From Candidatus Aminicenantota bacterium (GTDB lineage Bacteria > Acidobacteriota > Aminicenantia > Aminicenantales > Saccharicenantaceae): a stretch of DNA of 64,000 nt. A program made the position numbers and the translations under genes. Position 1 is the first letter of the stretch, and each line of letters starts with the position of its first letter. The DNA is taken from positions 62,001 to 126,000 of the forward strand of contig JACIYI010000002.1 in assembly GCA_014360005.1 (NCBI GenBank), in the 5' to 3' direction. Below the pieces are notes generated by a model, which was not told where the DNA came from, searched no databases, and was given only the letters and a program-made list of their open reading frames with translations. Shown piece by piece: positions 43,223 to 50,422 of the stretch.

Positions 43223-43648
43223 ATGCTGACCAAACTGACTCAATGGTCCCGGTTGAAATCACCCTGGATTCTGCATTTAAACACCGGCGCCTGCAACGCC
43301 TGCGACATTGAAGTCGTGGCCGCCCTGACTCCGCGTTTTGACGTCGAACGATTCGGCATCCTGCTCAAGGCCACCCCCCGGCATGCTGATGTAATCATCT
43401 GCACCGGACCGGCCACCAGGCAGATGAAGGACCGGTTGATCCGGATCTACGAGCAGACCCCCGACCCCAAGTTTGTGATCGCGGTCGGGGCCTGTGCCAT
43501 GTCGGGCTGCGTCTACCGCGGGGCCTACAACGTAATCGGCGGCATTGACCAGGTGATACCGGTGGACGTCTACGTTCCCGGCTGCCCGGTGCGGCCGGAT
43601 GCCGTTATTGACGGCGTGGTCAAACTTCTCAATAAACTGAAGGGATGA
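43223..43648 (+). CDS. Group 4 [NiFe] hydrogenase small subunit (NuoB-like)
   Basis: 141 aa. Proximal [4Fe-4S] ligands are visible as C24 and C27 (NTGACNACDIE), C91 (VGACAMSGC) and C121 (PGCPVRP). The C-x2-C spacing is that of group 4 hydrogenases; complex I NuoB has adjacent cysteines here. It passes electrons from the ferredoxin subunit to the Ni-Fe site. It lies one base after the NuoA-like gene and eight bases before the NuoC-like gene. Confidence 0.93.
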   Translation: MLTKLTQWSRLKSPWILHLNTGACNACDIEVVAALTPRFDVERFGILLKATPRHADVIICTGPATRQMKDRLIRIYEQTPDPKFVIAVGACAMSGCVYRGAYNVIGGIDQVIPVDVYVPGCPVRPDAVIDGVVKLLNKLKG

Positions 43649-43655
43649 GGTCAAA

Positions 43656-44129
43656 ATGAACGACCAGATGGTAATAGACAAGGCTAAAACCAGCCTGGGG
43701 GAGAAGGTGCTGGACATCGCCAACCCGGCCCCCCGCCGCATTTTTATCAAGCTGAAGGCGGAAGACCTGCTGGACGCGGTCGGCTGGTTGAAGACCGAGA
43801 TGGGCTTTACCCACCTGGCCACCATCAGCGGGGTGGACCTGGGCCAGACCTTTGAAGTGCTGTACCACTTTGCCAACAATTTCACCTGCGTCAACCTCCG
43901 GACAGAAATTCCGCGAGACCAGCCACGGCTGCCCAGCATCTGCAGCCTTATTCCCGGCGCTGTCCTCTATGAGCGGGAGCTGCAGGACATGTTCGGGATA
44001 ACCGTGGAAAACATACCTGATGGACGGAGGCTGCTGCTGCCCGACGGCTGGCCGGAAGGCAATTACCCGCTGCGGAAAGACTGGAAGCACGAAAGACCAC
44101 CGGAGGTCATTCCTGGAGGTAAGAAATGA
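43656..44129 (+). CDS. Group 4 hydrogenase NuoC-like (30-kDa) subunit
   Basis: 157 aa. The complex I 30-kDa signature appears as SICSLIPGAVLYERELQDMFGI (about 107-128) with DGWPEGNYPLRKDW near the C-terminus. It is a structural partner of the small and large subunits. Its stop overlaps the large-subunit ATG by four bases (ATGA). Confidence 0.9.
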   Translation: MNDQMVIDKAKTSLGEKVLDIANPAPRRIFIKLKAEDLLDAVGWLKTEMGFTHLATISGVDLGQTFEVLYHFANNFTCVNLRTEIPRDQPRLPSICSLIPGAVLYERELQDMFGITVENIPDGRRLLLPDGWPEGNYPLRKDWKHERPPEVIPGGKK

Positions 44130-45328
44130 AGTTTCAGATACCCATAGGCCCACAGCATCCGGCCTTAAAAGAGCCCATCGGGCTCAGAATCACGGTGGAA
44201 GGCGAAGTAATCCGCGACGCCGATATCCGCCTCGGCTACAATCACCGCGGTCTGGAAAAGCTGGCCGAACAAAAAACCTGGATTCAGAACATCTACCTGA
44301 CCGAACGCATCTGCGGCATCTGCTCTCACTCCCATACCACCTGTTATGTTCAGGGCGTGGAAAAACTGATGGAGCTGGAGCCGCCCAAACGTGGTCTTTA
44401 CATCCGCACCCTGGTGGCTGAGCTGGAAAGAATCCACAGCCATCTGCTGTGGCTGGGTGTAGCCGGCCATGAAGCCGGTTTCGACAGTTTCTTCATGTAC
44501 ACCTGGCGAGACCGGGAAATCGTGATGGACATCCTGGAGATCATCTCCGGCAACCGGGTTCACTATGGCATCAACACCATCGGCGGGGTGCGCCGCGACC
44601 TGGATGAGCAGCAGGTCAAACGCATCCTGGATTCTCTGGACATTCTCCGCCAGCGCAGCGAGTACTACAAACATCTCGGGACCAACGAACCCAGTTTTGT
44701 GGCCAGGCTGGCCGGAGTGGGCTACCTGTCCAGAGAAGATGCCATCTCCCTATGCGCCGTTGGCCCCACCCTCAGGGCTTCCGGGGTACCGATGGATGTC
44801 CGCAAGGATGATCCCTACGCTGTCTATGATGAGGTGCCGTTTGAAATCTGCACCGCCGACACCTGCGACGTTCTGGGCCGGACGGTGGTGCGCATCAAAG
44901 AATTATTCCAGTGCTACAACATCATTGAATATCTTCTTAAAAACCTGCCGGCCGGACCGGTGGCTGTCCGGGCTCCGCGACGAGCCAAGCCCAATGAAGT
45001 CGTCAGCCGCTACGAGGCTCCCCGTGGTGAAAATATCCACTACATCAAAAGCAATGGCACCGATAAGCCGGAGCGGCTGAAAGTCAGGGCTCCGACCCTG
45101 GGCAACTATGCCGCTACCATCCAGATGCTTAAAAACGGTTTTATCGCCGACGTGCCGCTGATTTTCGCGGCCATCGACCCCTGCATCTGTTGCGCCGAGC
45201 GGGCCGTGTCGCTGGTTGAGGCCCGGACCGGTCAGGAAACAATCCTTTCGCTGAGCAGCTTAAAAAGCCTGAGCTTGAAACTTTCGGCCAGCCAACAAAG
45301 AAAGAGGGAAGTAGAATGGCCACTGTGA
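44126..45328 (+). CDS. Group 4 [NiFe] hydrogenase catalytic large subunit
   Basis: 400 aa, NuoD fold. Both Ni-Fe binding motifs are intact: L1 ERICGICSHSH (C63, C66) and L2 DPCICCAER (C353, C356), so this is a hydrogenase and not a quinone-reducing NuoD. By family rules the enzyme is made as a precursor; cleavage after R359 would remove a 41-residue C-terminal tail, and a HycI-like protease gene lies 1.4 kb downstream. It overlaps the next gene by 13 bases. Confidence 0.94.
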   Translation: MKFQIPIGPQHPALKEPIGLRITVEGEVIRDADIRLGYNHRGLEKLAEQKTWIQNIYLTERICGICSHSHTTCYVQGVEKLMELEPPKRGLYIRTLVAELERIHSHLLWLGVAGHEAGFDSFFMYTWRDREIVMDILEIISGNRVHYGINTIGGVRRDLDEQQVKRILDSLDILRQRSEYYKHLGTNEPSFVARLAGVGYLSREDAISLCAVGPTLRASGVPMDVRKDDPYAVYDEVPFEICTADTCDVLGRTVVRIKELFQCYNIIEYLLKNLPAGPVAVRAPRRAKPNEVVSRYEAPRGENIHYIKSNGTDKPERLKVRAPTLGNYAATIQMLKNGFIADVPLIFAAIDPCICCAERAVSLVEARTGQETILSLSSLKSLSLKLSASQQRKREVEWPL

Positions 45329-46287
45329 AGACTCTGATCTATCTGGTTATTTATCCCGGTCTTCTGTTTTTATTTCTTTATTCCACCTTCGTGGAATGGT
45401 ACGACCGCAAACTTTATGCCCGGCTGCAAAACCGCATGGGTCCGACCCATACCGGCCGCTTTGGACTGCTGCAGCCCATCGCCGATTTCTTCAAGCTGAT
45501 GGCCAAAGAAGACATCGTCCCCGAGCGGGCCGATAAGAAAATGTTCTCGGCCCTGCCGGCCTTCGGCCTGGCCATTGTCTTCACGGCCATGCTGTTGCTG
45601 CCGCTCTGGAATTACAGTTTGGACCAAGCCTCCGTCACCTCTTTTAGCGGCGACCTGATTGTGGTTCTCTATCTCTTGAGCCTGCCGACCTTCATCTTCT
45701 TCCTGGCCGGCTGGTCTTCGACCAACCTGTTCTCGACCATCGGTGCAGCCCGGGTGCTGACCATGCTCTTCGGCTACGAAGTCCCGCTGTTCCTGGCCGT
45801 CCTGAGCCCGGCGGTGCTGGCCAATTCCTGGCGCCTGGCTGAAATTGCCGCTTTCTACCGGCAGCGGCCGGCCCTGGCTCTGGTGAACCTGCTGGGATTC
45901 GTTATCGCCCTGATCTGTGTCCAGGCCAAGCTGGAAAGAACTCCCTTCGACATACCCCACGCCGAGACCGAAATCGTGGGCGGTACTTTTACCGAATACT
46001 CCGGCAAGAAACTGGCTATCTTCCGGCTGATGATGGATGCCGAGATGGTGGTGGCGGCCGGGCTGCTGGCTACGGTTTTTCTGGGGGGGTTCCCCGGCGG
46101 GCCGCTTCTCGGGCTGCTGAATTTCATCGTTAAAACCCTGTTTGTCATCTTCTTCCTTGCCCTCATCCGGGCCACCACCTCCAGAATCAGGGTGGACCAG
46201 GTGGTCAGCTTCGCCTGGAAATACCTGGCTCCGCTGGCCGTGGTGCAGCTTTTAATCGTCATCCTGGTTAAGGGGTTACTCTCATGA
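45316..46287 (+). CDS. Energy-converting hydrogenase NuoH/HycD-like membrane anchor
   Basis: 323 aa with about eight transmembrane helices. Typical motifs are RLQNRMGPTHTGRFGLLQPIAD (a NuoH-type loop near the start) and ERTPFDIPHAETEIVGG (about 210-226), the amphipathic region at the membrane/peripheral arm junction. It anchors the catalytic module and couples it to the antiporter arm. It overlaps its neighbours at both ends. Confidence 0.93.
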   Translation: MATVKTLIYLVIYPGLLFLFLYSTFVEWYDRKLYARLQNRMGPTHTGRFGLLQPIADFFKLMAKEDIVPERADKKMFSALPAFGLAIVFTAMLLLPLWNYSLDQASVTSFSGDLIVVLYLLSLPTFIFFLAGWSSTNLFSTIGAARVLTMLFGYEVPLFLAVLSPAVLANSWRLAEIAAFYRQRPALALVNLLGFVIALICVQAKLERTPFDIPHAETEIVGGTFTEYSGKKLAIFRLMMDAEMVVAAGLLATVFLGGFPGGPLLGLLNFIVKTLFVIFFLALIRATTSRIRVDQVVSFAWKYLAPLAVVQLLIVILVKGLLS

Positions 46288-46682
46288 AGTTAGGCGTCTT
46301 TATTCCCGAACTCCTCCGCCATTTGCTCAAGAAACCGGCCACCGTTGATTATCCTTTCCAGAAGCTGGAAGTCCCCAAGGATTTTCGCGGTTCGCCCTAC
46401 CTGCGACCTGAGCTGTGCATCGTCTGCCGGGCCTGCGAACGCGACTGCCCGGCCGAAGCCATAGAAATCACAGCTATCAACGAGGCAGAAAAAAGATTCA
46501 GGATGGTGATCCACAATGACCGCTGCATCCATTGCGCCCAGTGTGTCGATTCCTGTCCGACCGAGGCCATGTTGATGGACACCAGGTTTGAAATATCTGA
46601 CTACGACCGCCACAACCTGAAAATGCAATGGGAATACGTCCGGGCCGTGGTCAAGCCCCGGTCCGAAGCCAAAACTTCCTGA
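46284..46682 (+). CDS. Energy-converting hydrogenase 2x[4Fe-4S] ferredoxin subunit (NuoI/HycF/EchF-like)
   Basis: 132 aa. Two ferredoxin motifs are present, CIVCRACERDCPAEAI (about 46-61) and CIHCAQCVDSCPTEAM (about 84-99). It is the probable entry point for electrons from soluble ferredoxin, because no NuoE, NuoF or NuoG homologue is found in the cluster. It overlaps the NuoH-like gene by four bases. Confidence 0.93.
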   Translation: MKLGVFIPELLRHLLKKPATVDYPFQKLEVPKDFRGSPYLRPELCIVCRACERDCPAEAIEITAINEAEKRFRMVIHNDRCIHCAQCVDSCPTEAMLMDTRFEISDYDRHNLKMQWEYVRAVVKPRSEAKTS

Positions 46683-46701
46683 GGTCAGCGCGGCAGCAGA
46701 C

Positions 46702-46730
46702 TTGATTTATTCGCCGGTAGGTTTTACTAT
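46702..46730 (+). promoter_or_regulatory. Possible internal promoter for the maturation protease gene
   Basis: TTGATT (46702-46707), a 17-bp spacer and TACTAT (46725-46730). It lies in the 83-bp gap between the ferredoxin subunit and the protease, followed by a purine-rich GGGAGGGG ribosome-binding site. Read-through from the hydrogenase operon is equally possible. Confidence 0.4.
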
Positions 46731-46765
46731 AAGAACAGCCTGCCAGCCGGAAGAGGGAGGGGCTG

Positions 46766-47263
46766 ATGCCTGAAAAATGGGTCAGTTTCCTGAAGAAAGA
46801 GCTCCGCGGGCTGGAGCGGCTGCTGTTGCTGGGCACTGGTAATGCCCTGAAAGCCGATGATGCCGCCGGACTGCTGGTAGCCAGCCTCCTGGACCGGCGC
46901 CTCAGCCGGCATCAGAAATCCAGGATTAAAATCCTTAGAGCCTACGAACTAATCGATAGTTACCACCGTCGGATTAGGCGCCTTAAACCATCCCACCTGA
47001 TCATCATAGATGCCGTGGACCTTGGTCGCCGCCCCGGCAGTATCATGGTTACCCGCCTGGAACCGGGTCACAAAAAGGAGAAAGTGGGCGGGGAATTCTA
47101 TCTGTTGCTGGAAAAACTGGCCGCCGAATCTTCTTGCCGTATCTACCTGGTGGGGATTCAGCCCGATTGCCTGGATTTCGGACACCCCATCACCCCGGCC
47201 GTTAAAGAAGCCTGCCGGCAGGTAGCGGAAGGTCTCATCCAGCTGGCCGGCGGCGGGCGCTGA
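46766..47263 (+). CDS. hycI: Hydrogenase maturation protease (HycI-like)
   Basis: 165 aa. The Ni-sensing motif LLGTGNALKADDAAG starts the core, DAVDLG gives the second acidic ligand, and the C-terminal IYLVGIQPDCLDFGHPITPAVKEA closely resembles E. coli HycI. It would trim the C-terminal tail of the large subunit after Ni insertion. The histidine ligand expected about 28 residues after DAVD is not at the usual place; the nearest is in PGHKKEK. The stop lies three bases from that of convergent dnaN. Confidence 0.88.
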   Translation: MPEKWVSFLKKELRGLERLLLLGTGNALKADDAAGLLVASLLDRRLSRHQKSRIKILRAYELIDSYHRRIRRLKPSHLIIIDAVDLGRRPGSIMVTRLEPGHKKEKVGGEFYLLLEKLAAESSCRIYLVGIQPDCLDFGHPITPAVKEACRQVAEGLIQLAGGGR

Positions 47264-47266
47264 GCC

Positions 47267-48364
47267 TTAGATTTTCATCGGCATCAGCACATAAAGATAG
47301 GTGCCCTTGGGCTCAGCTTCCGGTTTCATCAGGACAGCACTATTTTCATCCTTGATTTCAATGACCACCCGGTCGGAGGCCACTGTTCCAAGAAAATCGA
47401 GCAGGTACTGGGAATTAAAACCAATTTCCAGGTCCTGACCCTGGTAATCCACTGCCAGCTTGTCTCTGGCCTCTCCATATTCAGGATTGGAGGAAAAAAG
47501 CTTTAGTTCCCCGGCCTTGAGGTTAAACTTTATACCCTTGGACTTTTCCGAGGATAAAATTGAAACCCTTTTAATGGCCGTTACCAGAGTTTCTTTTTCT
47601 ATGGTTAAGATATTAGGATTGTCCTTGGGCATAACCGCCTGGTAGTTGGGGAATTTACTCTCTATAATCCTGGAAATAAGCATCCGGTTCTTCACCCGGA
47701 AGAAAAGACTGTTGTCATCGAAATCAAACTCCAGTCGCTCGTCATCAAATTTCTTCAGTTCATTAAGAGTTTTCTTGGAAATAATCTGGTTTATTTCTTT
47801 ATCAATCTTTAATCCTTCAAATTCTCTCCTGGTATAGGACAGGCGATGACCGTCGGTGCTAACCAGCTCCAGTTGATTGTTTTTCAAGGCCAGCAGGGCG
47901 CCGTTCAGGTAATAACGTTGCTCCTGGGTAATAGCATAAAGCACACAGTCAATCATTTCCTTAAAATCAGTTACATTCCAGGAAATAGCCCTGTCAAAAC
48001 CTGAATCCTGAATAGCCGGGAAATCTTCCTCTGGAGCTGTCAGAATCTTGATTTCGCTCTCACCTGACCTGACCACCAGGTGTTCTTCTTTCTTGACAAA
48101 TTCTATACTCGGCTCTTCCGGAAGCAACTTTATGAAATCGAATAATTTACGACCATTGACGGCCGCTTTCCCTTCCTGCCTGACCTCAGCCTCAAAATTC
48201 GTTTTCAACCCGACTTCAAGGTCAGTCCCCATCAATTCCACCTGACCCTTGGAAGCTTTAATCAGCACATTGGACAGTATGGGCATGGTGGTTCTTTTTT
48301 CCACAATACCCTGCAATAAACCTAATTCATTAATTATACTATTCTTAGTAGTTGAAAACTTCAT
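47267..48364 (-). CDS. dnaN: DNA polymerase III beta subunit (sliding clamp)
   Basis: 365 aa from ATG 48364, which follows GGTGG by six bases; a GTG at 48373 is in frame upstream. Three clamp domains are recognisable, starting MKFSTTKNSIINELGLLQGI and ending LYVLMPMKI, where the clamp's C-terminal MPMR/L-like motif closes the protein. The clamp tethers polymerase III to DNA. It lies downstream of dnaA on the minus strand. Confidence 0.97.
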   Translation of the reverse strand: MKFSTTKNSIINELGLLQGIVEKRTTMPILSNVLIKASKGQVELMGTDLEVGLKTNFEAEVRQEGKAAVNGRKLFDFIKLLPEEPSIEFVKKEEHLVVRSGESEIKILTAPEEDFPAIQDSGFDRAISWNVTDFKEMIDCVLYAITQEQRYYLNGALLALKNNQLELVSTDGHRLSYTRREFEGLKIDKEINQIISKKTLNELKKFDDERLEFDFDDNSLFFRVKNRMLISRIIESKFPNYQAVMPKDNPNILTIEKETLVTAIKRVSILSSEKSKGIKFNLKAGELKLFSSNPEYGEARDKLAVDYQGQDLEIGFNSQYLLDFLGTVASDRVVIEIKDENSAVLMKPEAEPKGTYLYVLMPMKI

Positions 48365-48388
48365 TTTTTCCACCTTTCTTCATCGTCC

Positions 48389-48418
48389 ATAATATAATCA
48401 ATAATCATAAAAAGGCAA
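48389..48418 (-). promoter_or_regulatory. Possible dnaN promoter in the AT-rich dnaA-dnaN gap
   Basis: On the minus strand TTGCCT (48418-48413), an 18-bp spacer and TATTAT (48394-48389), with a start near 48382 about 18 bases before the dnaN ATG. The whole gap (48365-48481) is very AT-rich and could alternatively serve as a DNA-unwinding element. Confidence 0.45.
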
Positions 48419-48481
48419 TAAAAAAAATACAATAAAGTGAAGAGAATATGTGCAAAACTATTTTTTCCTTCATTACTATCA

Positions 48482-49813
48482 CTACTTTAAAAGGTTTATC
48501 AAGCTGTTAATTTCTCTGTTGAATTCCTGGTCGCTCTCTCTTAATTTCTCAATCTTGCGAATGCTGTGAAGGACCGTGGTGTGATGTTTACCACCGAATT
48601 TCTTGCCGATTTCCGGGAGAGAATTGTCGGTTAATTCTTTGGCCAGAAACATGGCTACCTGCCGGGGAAAGGACACCCGGGGTGAATTGTTTTTGGACCT
48701 GAGCTCCGAAGGTTTTATTTTGTATTTGGTGCAGACTACCTTCTGGATTTTTTCCACCGTTATGATGTTGGCCGAGGCGTCAAGCAATCCTTTCAGGGCC
48801 TCTTTGGCCAGTTCAAGGTCGATTCTGGACCCTTTCAGAGAGGCGTAGGCGATAACCCGACGCAGGTAACCTTCAAGTTCGCGGATGTTGGAATGAACCT
48901 TATCGGCAATGTACAGGGCCACAGGTTCAGGGAGAGAGATATCTTCCATCTCAGCTTTTTTCTTCAGAATGGCAATTCTGGTTTCTATATCCGGAGGGCG
49001 CAGGTCAGCAATCAGACCCCATTCAAAGCGGGAGCGGAAGCGGTCCTCCAGGTGAGGGATATCCTTGGGTGGACAGTCGCTGGAAATCACGATTTGTTTC
49101 TGGCTGTCATAGAGGTGGTTAAAAGTATGGAAAAATTCTTCCTTGGTTCTTTCCCGCCCGGAAATGTAGTGGATATCGTCCATCAGCAGCACATCCACAG
49201 CCCGGTACTTTTGCCGGAATTCCAGGATTTTTCCATACTGGAGGTGGTTGATGAGCTCATTCATGAAACGCTCGGTGGTGACATACAGCACCTTGAGCCT
49301 GGTGTTGGTATGCATAATCTGGTGCCCGATGGCGTTCATCAGGTGAGTTTTGCCCAGGCCGGCGCCGCCGTAGATGTAAAGCGGGTTGTAGGACTTGGCC
49401 GGGTTCTTGGCCACGGCTATCGCGGCCGCATGGGCAAACTGGTTGCAATTGCCGACGACGAAATTTTCAAAGGTATAGTTGGGGTTCAGATTAGCCACCT
49501 GGGTTACGGCCTGCTGCAGCTTGCGTTCTTCGGGAGAGTTGCGCAGGAAGGAGGCTGGGGTTTCATCGCAGATGTACTTGATGTCAAAGTTTTTATGGAA
49601 AAGCTCCTGGCTGCATTCATTTATCAGCCGGGAATAGTGGAAGCTCAGCCAATCCTTGAAATAAGAATTGGGAACTTTGATGTACAGGGCTTCGCCGTCT
49701 TCACCGATGTAAGAGGTAGGCTCAAACCAGGTCTCGAAGGCCTGGCTTTCGATCCTGCTTTTAATAGCCAGGAGTATCTGATTCCAGGGATTGGTTTTAT
49801 CTGCCAGCTTCAT
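48482..49813 (-). CDS. dnaA: Chromosomal replication initiator DnaA
   Basis: 443 aa. Domain I (about 1-75) is followed by a short linker, the AAA+ domain (about 105-320) with Walker A GGAGLGKTHL, Walker B LLMDDIHYI and sensor motifs, and the C-terminal DNA-binding domain with the signature FPRQVAMFLAKELTDNSLPEIGKKFGGKHHTTVLHS. The upstream leader contains DnaA-box-like repeats, suggesting autoregulation. Confidence 0.98.
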   Translation of the reverse strand: MKLADKTNPWNQILLAIKSRIESQAFETWFEPTSYIGEDGEALYIKVPNSYFKDWLSFHYSRLINECSQELFHKNFDIKYICDETPASFLRNSPEERKLQQAVTQVANLNPNYTFENFVVGNCNQFAHAAAIAVAKNPAKSYNPLYIYGGAGLGKTHLMNAIGHQIMHTNTRLKVLYVTTERFMNELINHLQYGKILEFRQKYRAVDVLLMDDIHYISGRERTKEEFFHTFNHLYDSQKQIVISSDCPPKDIPHLEDRFRSRFEWGLIADLRPPDIETRIAILKKKAEMEDISLPEPVALYIADKVHSNIRELEGYLRRVIAYASLKGSRIDLELAKEALKGLLDASANIITVEKIQKVVCTKYKIKPSELRSKNNSPRVSFPRQVAMFLAKELTDNSLPEIGKKFGGKHHTTVLHSIRKIEKLRESDQEFNREINSLINLLK

Positions 49814-49826
49814 AATGCCCTAAAAG

Positions 49827-49858
49827 ATTTCCACAGAAATTTCCACAGCTGTGGAAAA
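49827..49858. other. DnaA-box cluster with an 18-bp palindrome (candidate origin/autoregulatory site)
   Basis: Three DnaA-box-like 9-mers lie in 32 bp directly before dnaA: ATTTCCACA at 49827-49835 and 49839-49847, and TTTTCCACA on the minus strand at 49858-49850 (one mismatch to TTATCCACA). The last two form a perfect palindrome, TTTCCACAGCTGTGGAAA (49840-49857). They fall inside the predicted dnaA mRNA leader. Confidence 0.5.
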
Positions 49859-49896
49859 GTCTCCCGCCGGTTGCTACGAGCGGGGAAACGTGAAAA

Positions 49897-49925
49897 ATAT
49901 TACCACCATAAAAGCCAAAATTCAA
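49897..49925 (-). promoter_or_regulatory. Promoter of dnaA
   Basis: On the minus strand TTGAAT (49925-49920), a 17-bp spacer and TAATAT (49902-49897). Transcription from about 49890 would give a 76-nt leader that includes the DnaA-box palindrome. Confidence 0.6.
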
Positions 49926-50151
49926 GAAAATTTTTTTCAAAGTGCCAGCCGGGGCAGGCTGAAAGCTAAAGAAAAAATTTCTAATCAGATTTTGAGGCTT
50001 AACTCGTCAGCCGGAATCCATCTATTGTGGCAATTAGGAGCTAAACCGCCGGGACTTTTAACTTCTGACCTTAAATCCGAAACTTATGACCCTCGCTTCA
50101 GCCTGAACTCCGGACTCATAGCTGCCCAGCCCGTCAATTTCCCGCTGGTGG

Positions 50152-50180
50152 TTGCGTTCGGGGCCAATTTATGCTATACA
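50152..50180 (+). promoter_or_regulatory. Promoter of rpmB
   Basis: TTGCGT (50152-50157), a 17-bp spacer and TATACA (50175-50180). The leader of about 42 nt contains the purine-rich AAGAAAGAGAG before the ATG at 50229. Confidence 0.55.
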
Positions 50181-50228
50181 AATAATTCAATCTTCTAGAG
50201 ATAAAATCTTAAGAAAGAGAGAAAAAAC

Positions 50229-50420
50229 ATGGCCAGAGAATGTCAGGTCTGTCATAAAGGGCCGATCTTCGGTCATAGCATCAGCCATTCCAATAAGGCT
50301 TCCCGGAAAAAATGGAGCGCCAATCTCCAGCGGGTTAAAGCTAAAACCAAAAGCGGTGTTCGAACCATCTGGGTTTGCACCCGCTGCCTGCGTTCCGGCC
50401 GGGTGCAGAAAGCCCTCTGA
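50229..50420 (+). CDS. rpmB: 50S ribosomal protein L28
   Basis: 63 aa beginning MARECQVCHKGPIFGHSISH, with C-x2-C near the N-terminus and a second pair in CTRCLRSGRV, i.e. the zinc-binding form. The frame could extend upstream to 50152, but L28 begins exactly here. It converges on rsh with two bases between the stops. Confidence 0.97.
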   Translation: MARECQVCHKGPIFGHSISHSNKASRKKWSANLQRVKAKTKSGVRTIWVCTRCLRSGRVQKAL

Positions 50421-50422
50421 AT

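Larger units (their letters stand above)
49814..50228. other. 415-bp dnaA/rpmB intergenic region
   Basis: The region holds the divergent dnaA and rpmB promoters and the DnaA-box cluster. The rest, roughly 49930-50150, contains no gene that I can support and no clear further DnaA boxes. It is the best candidate for part of oriC in the window, together with the AT-rich dnaA-dnaN gap. Confidence 0.4.

Noticed and set aside
44126..45328. Annotation as complex I NuoD
   Set aside because: Both Cys pairs that bind Ni-Fe are intact and the small subunit has the hydrogenase C-x2-C, so a quinone-reducing NuoD is excluded.
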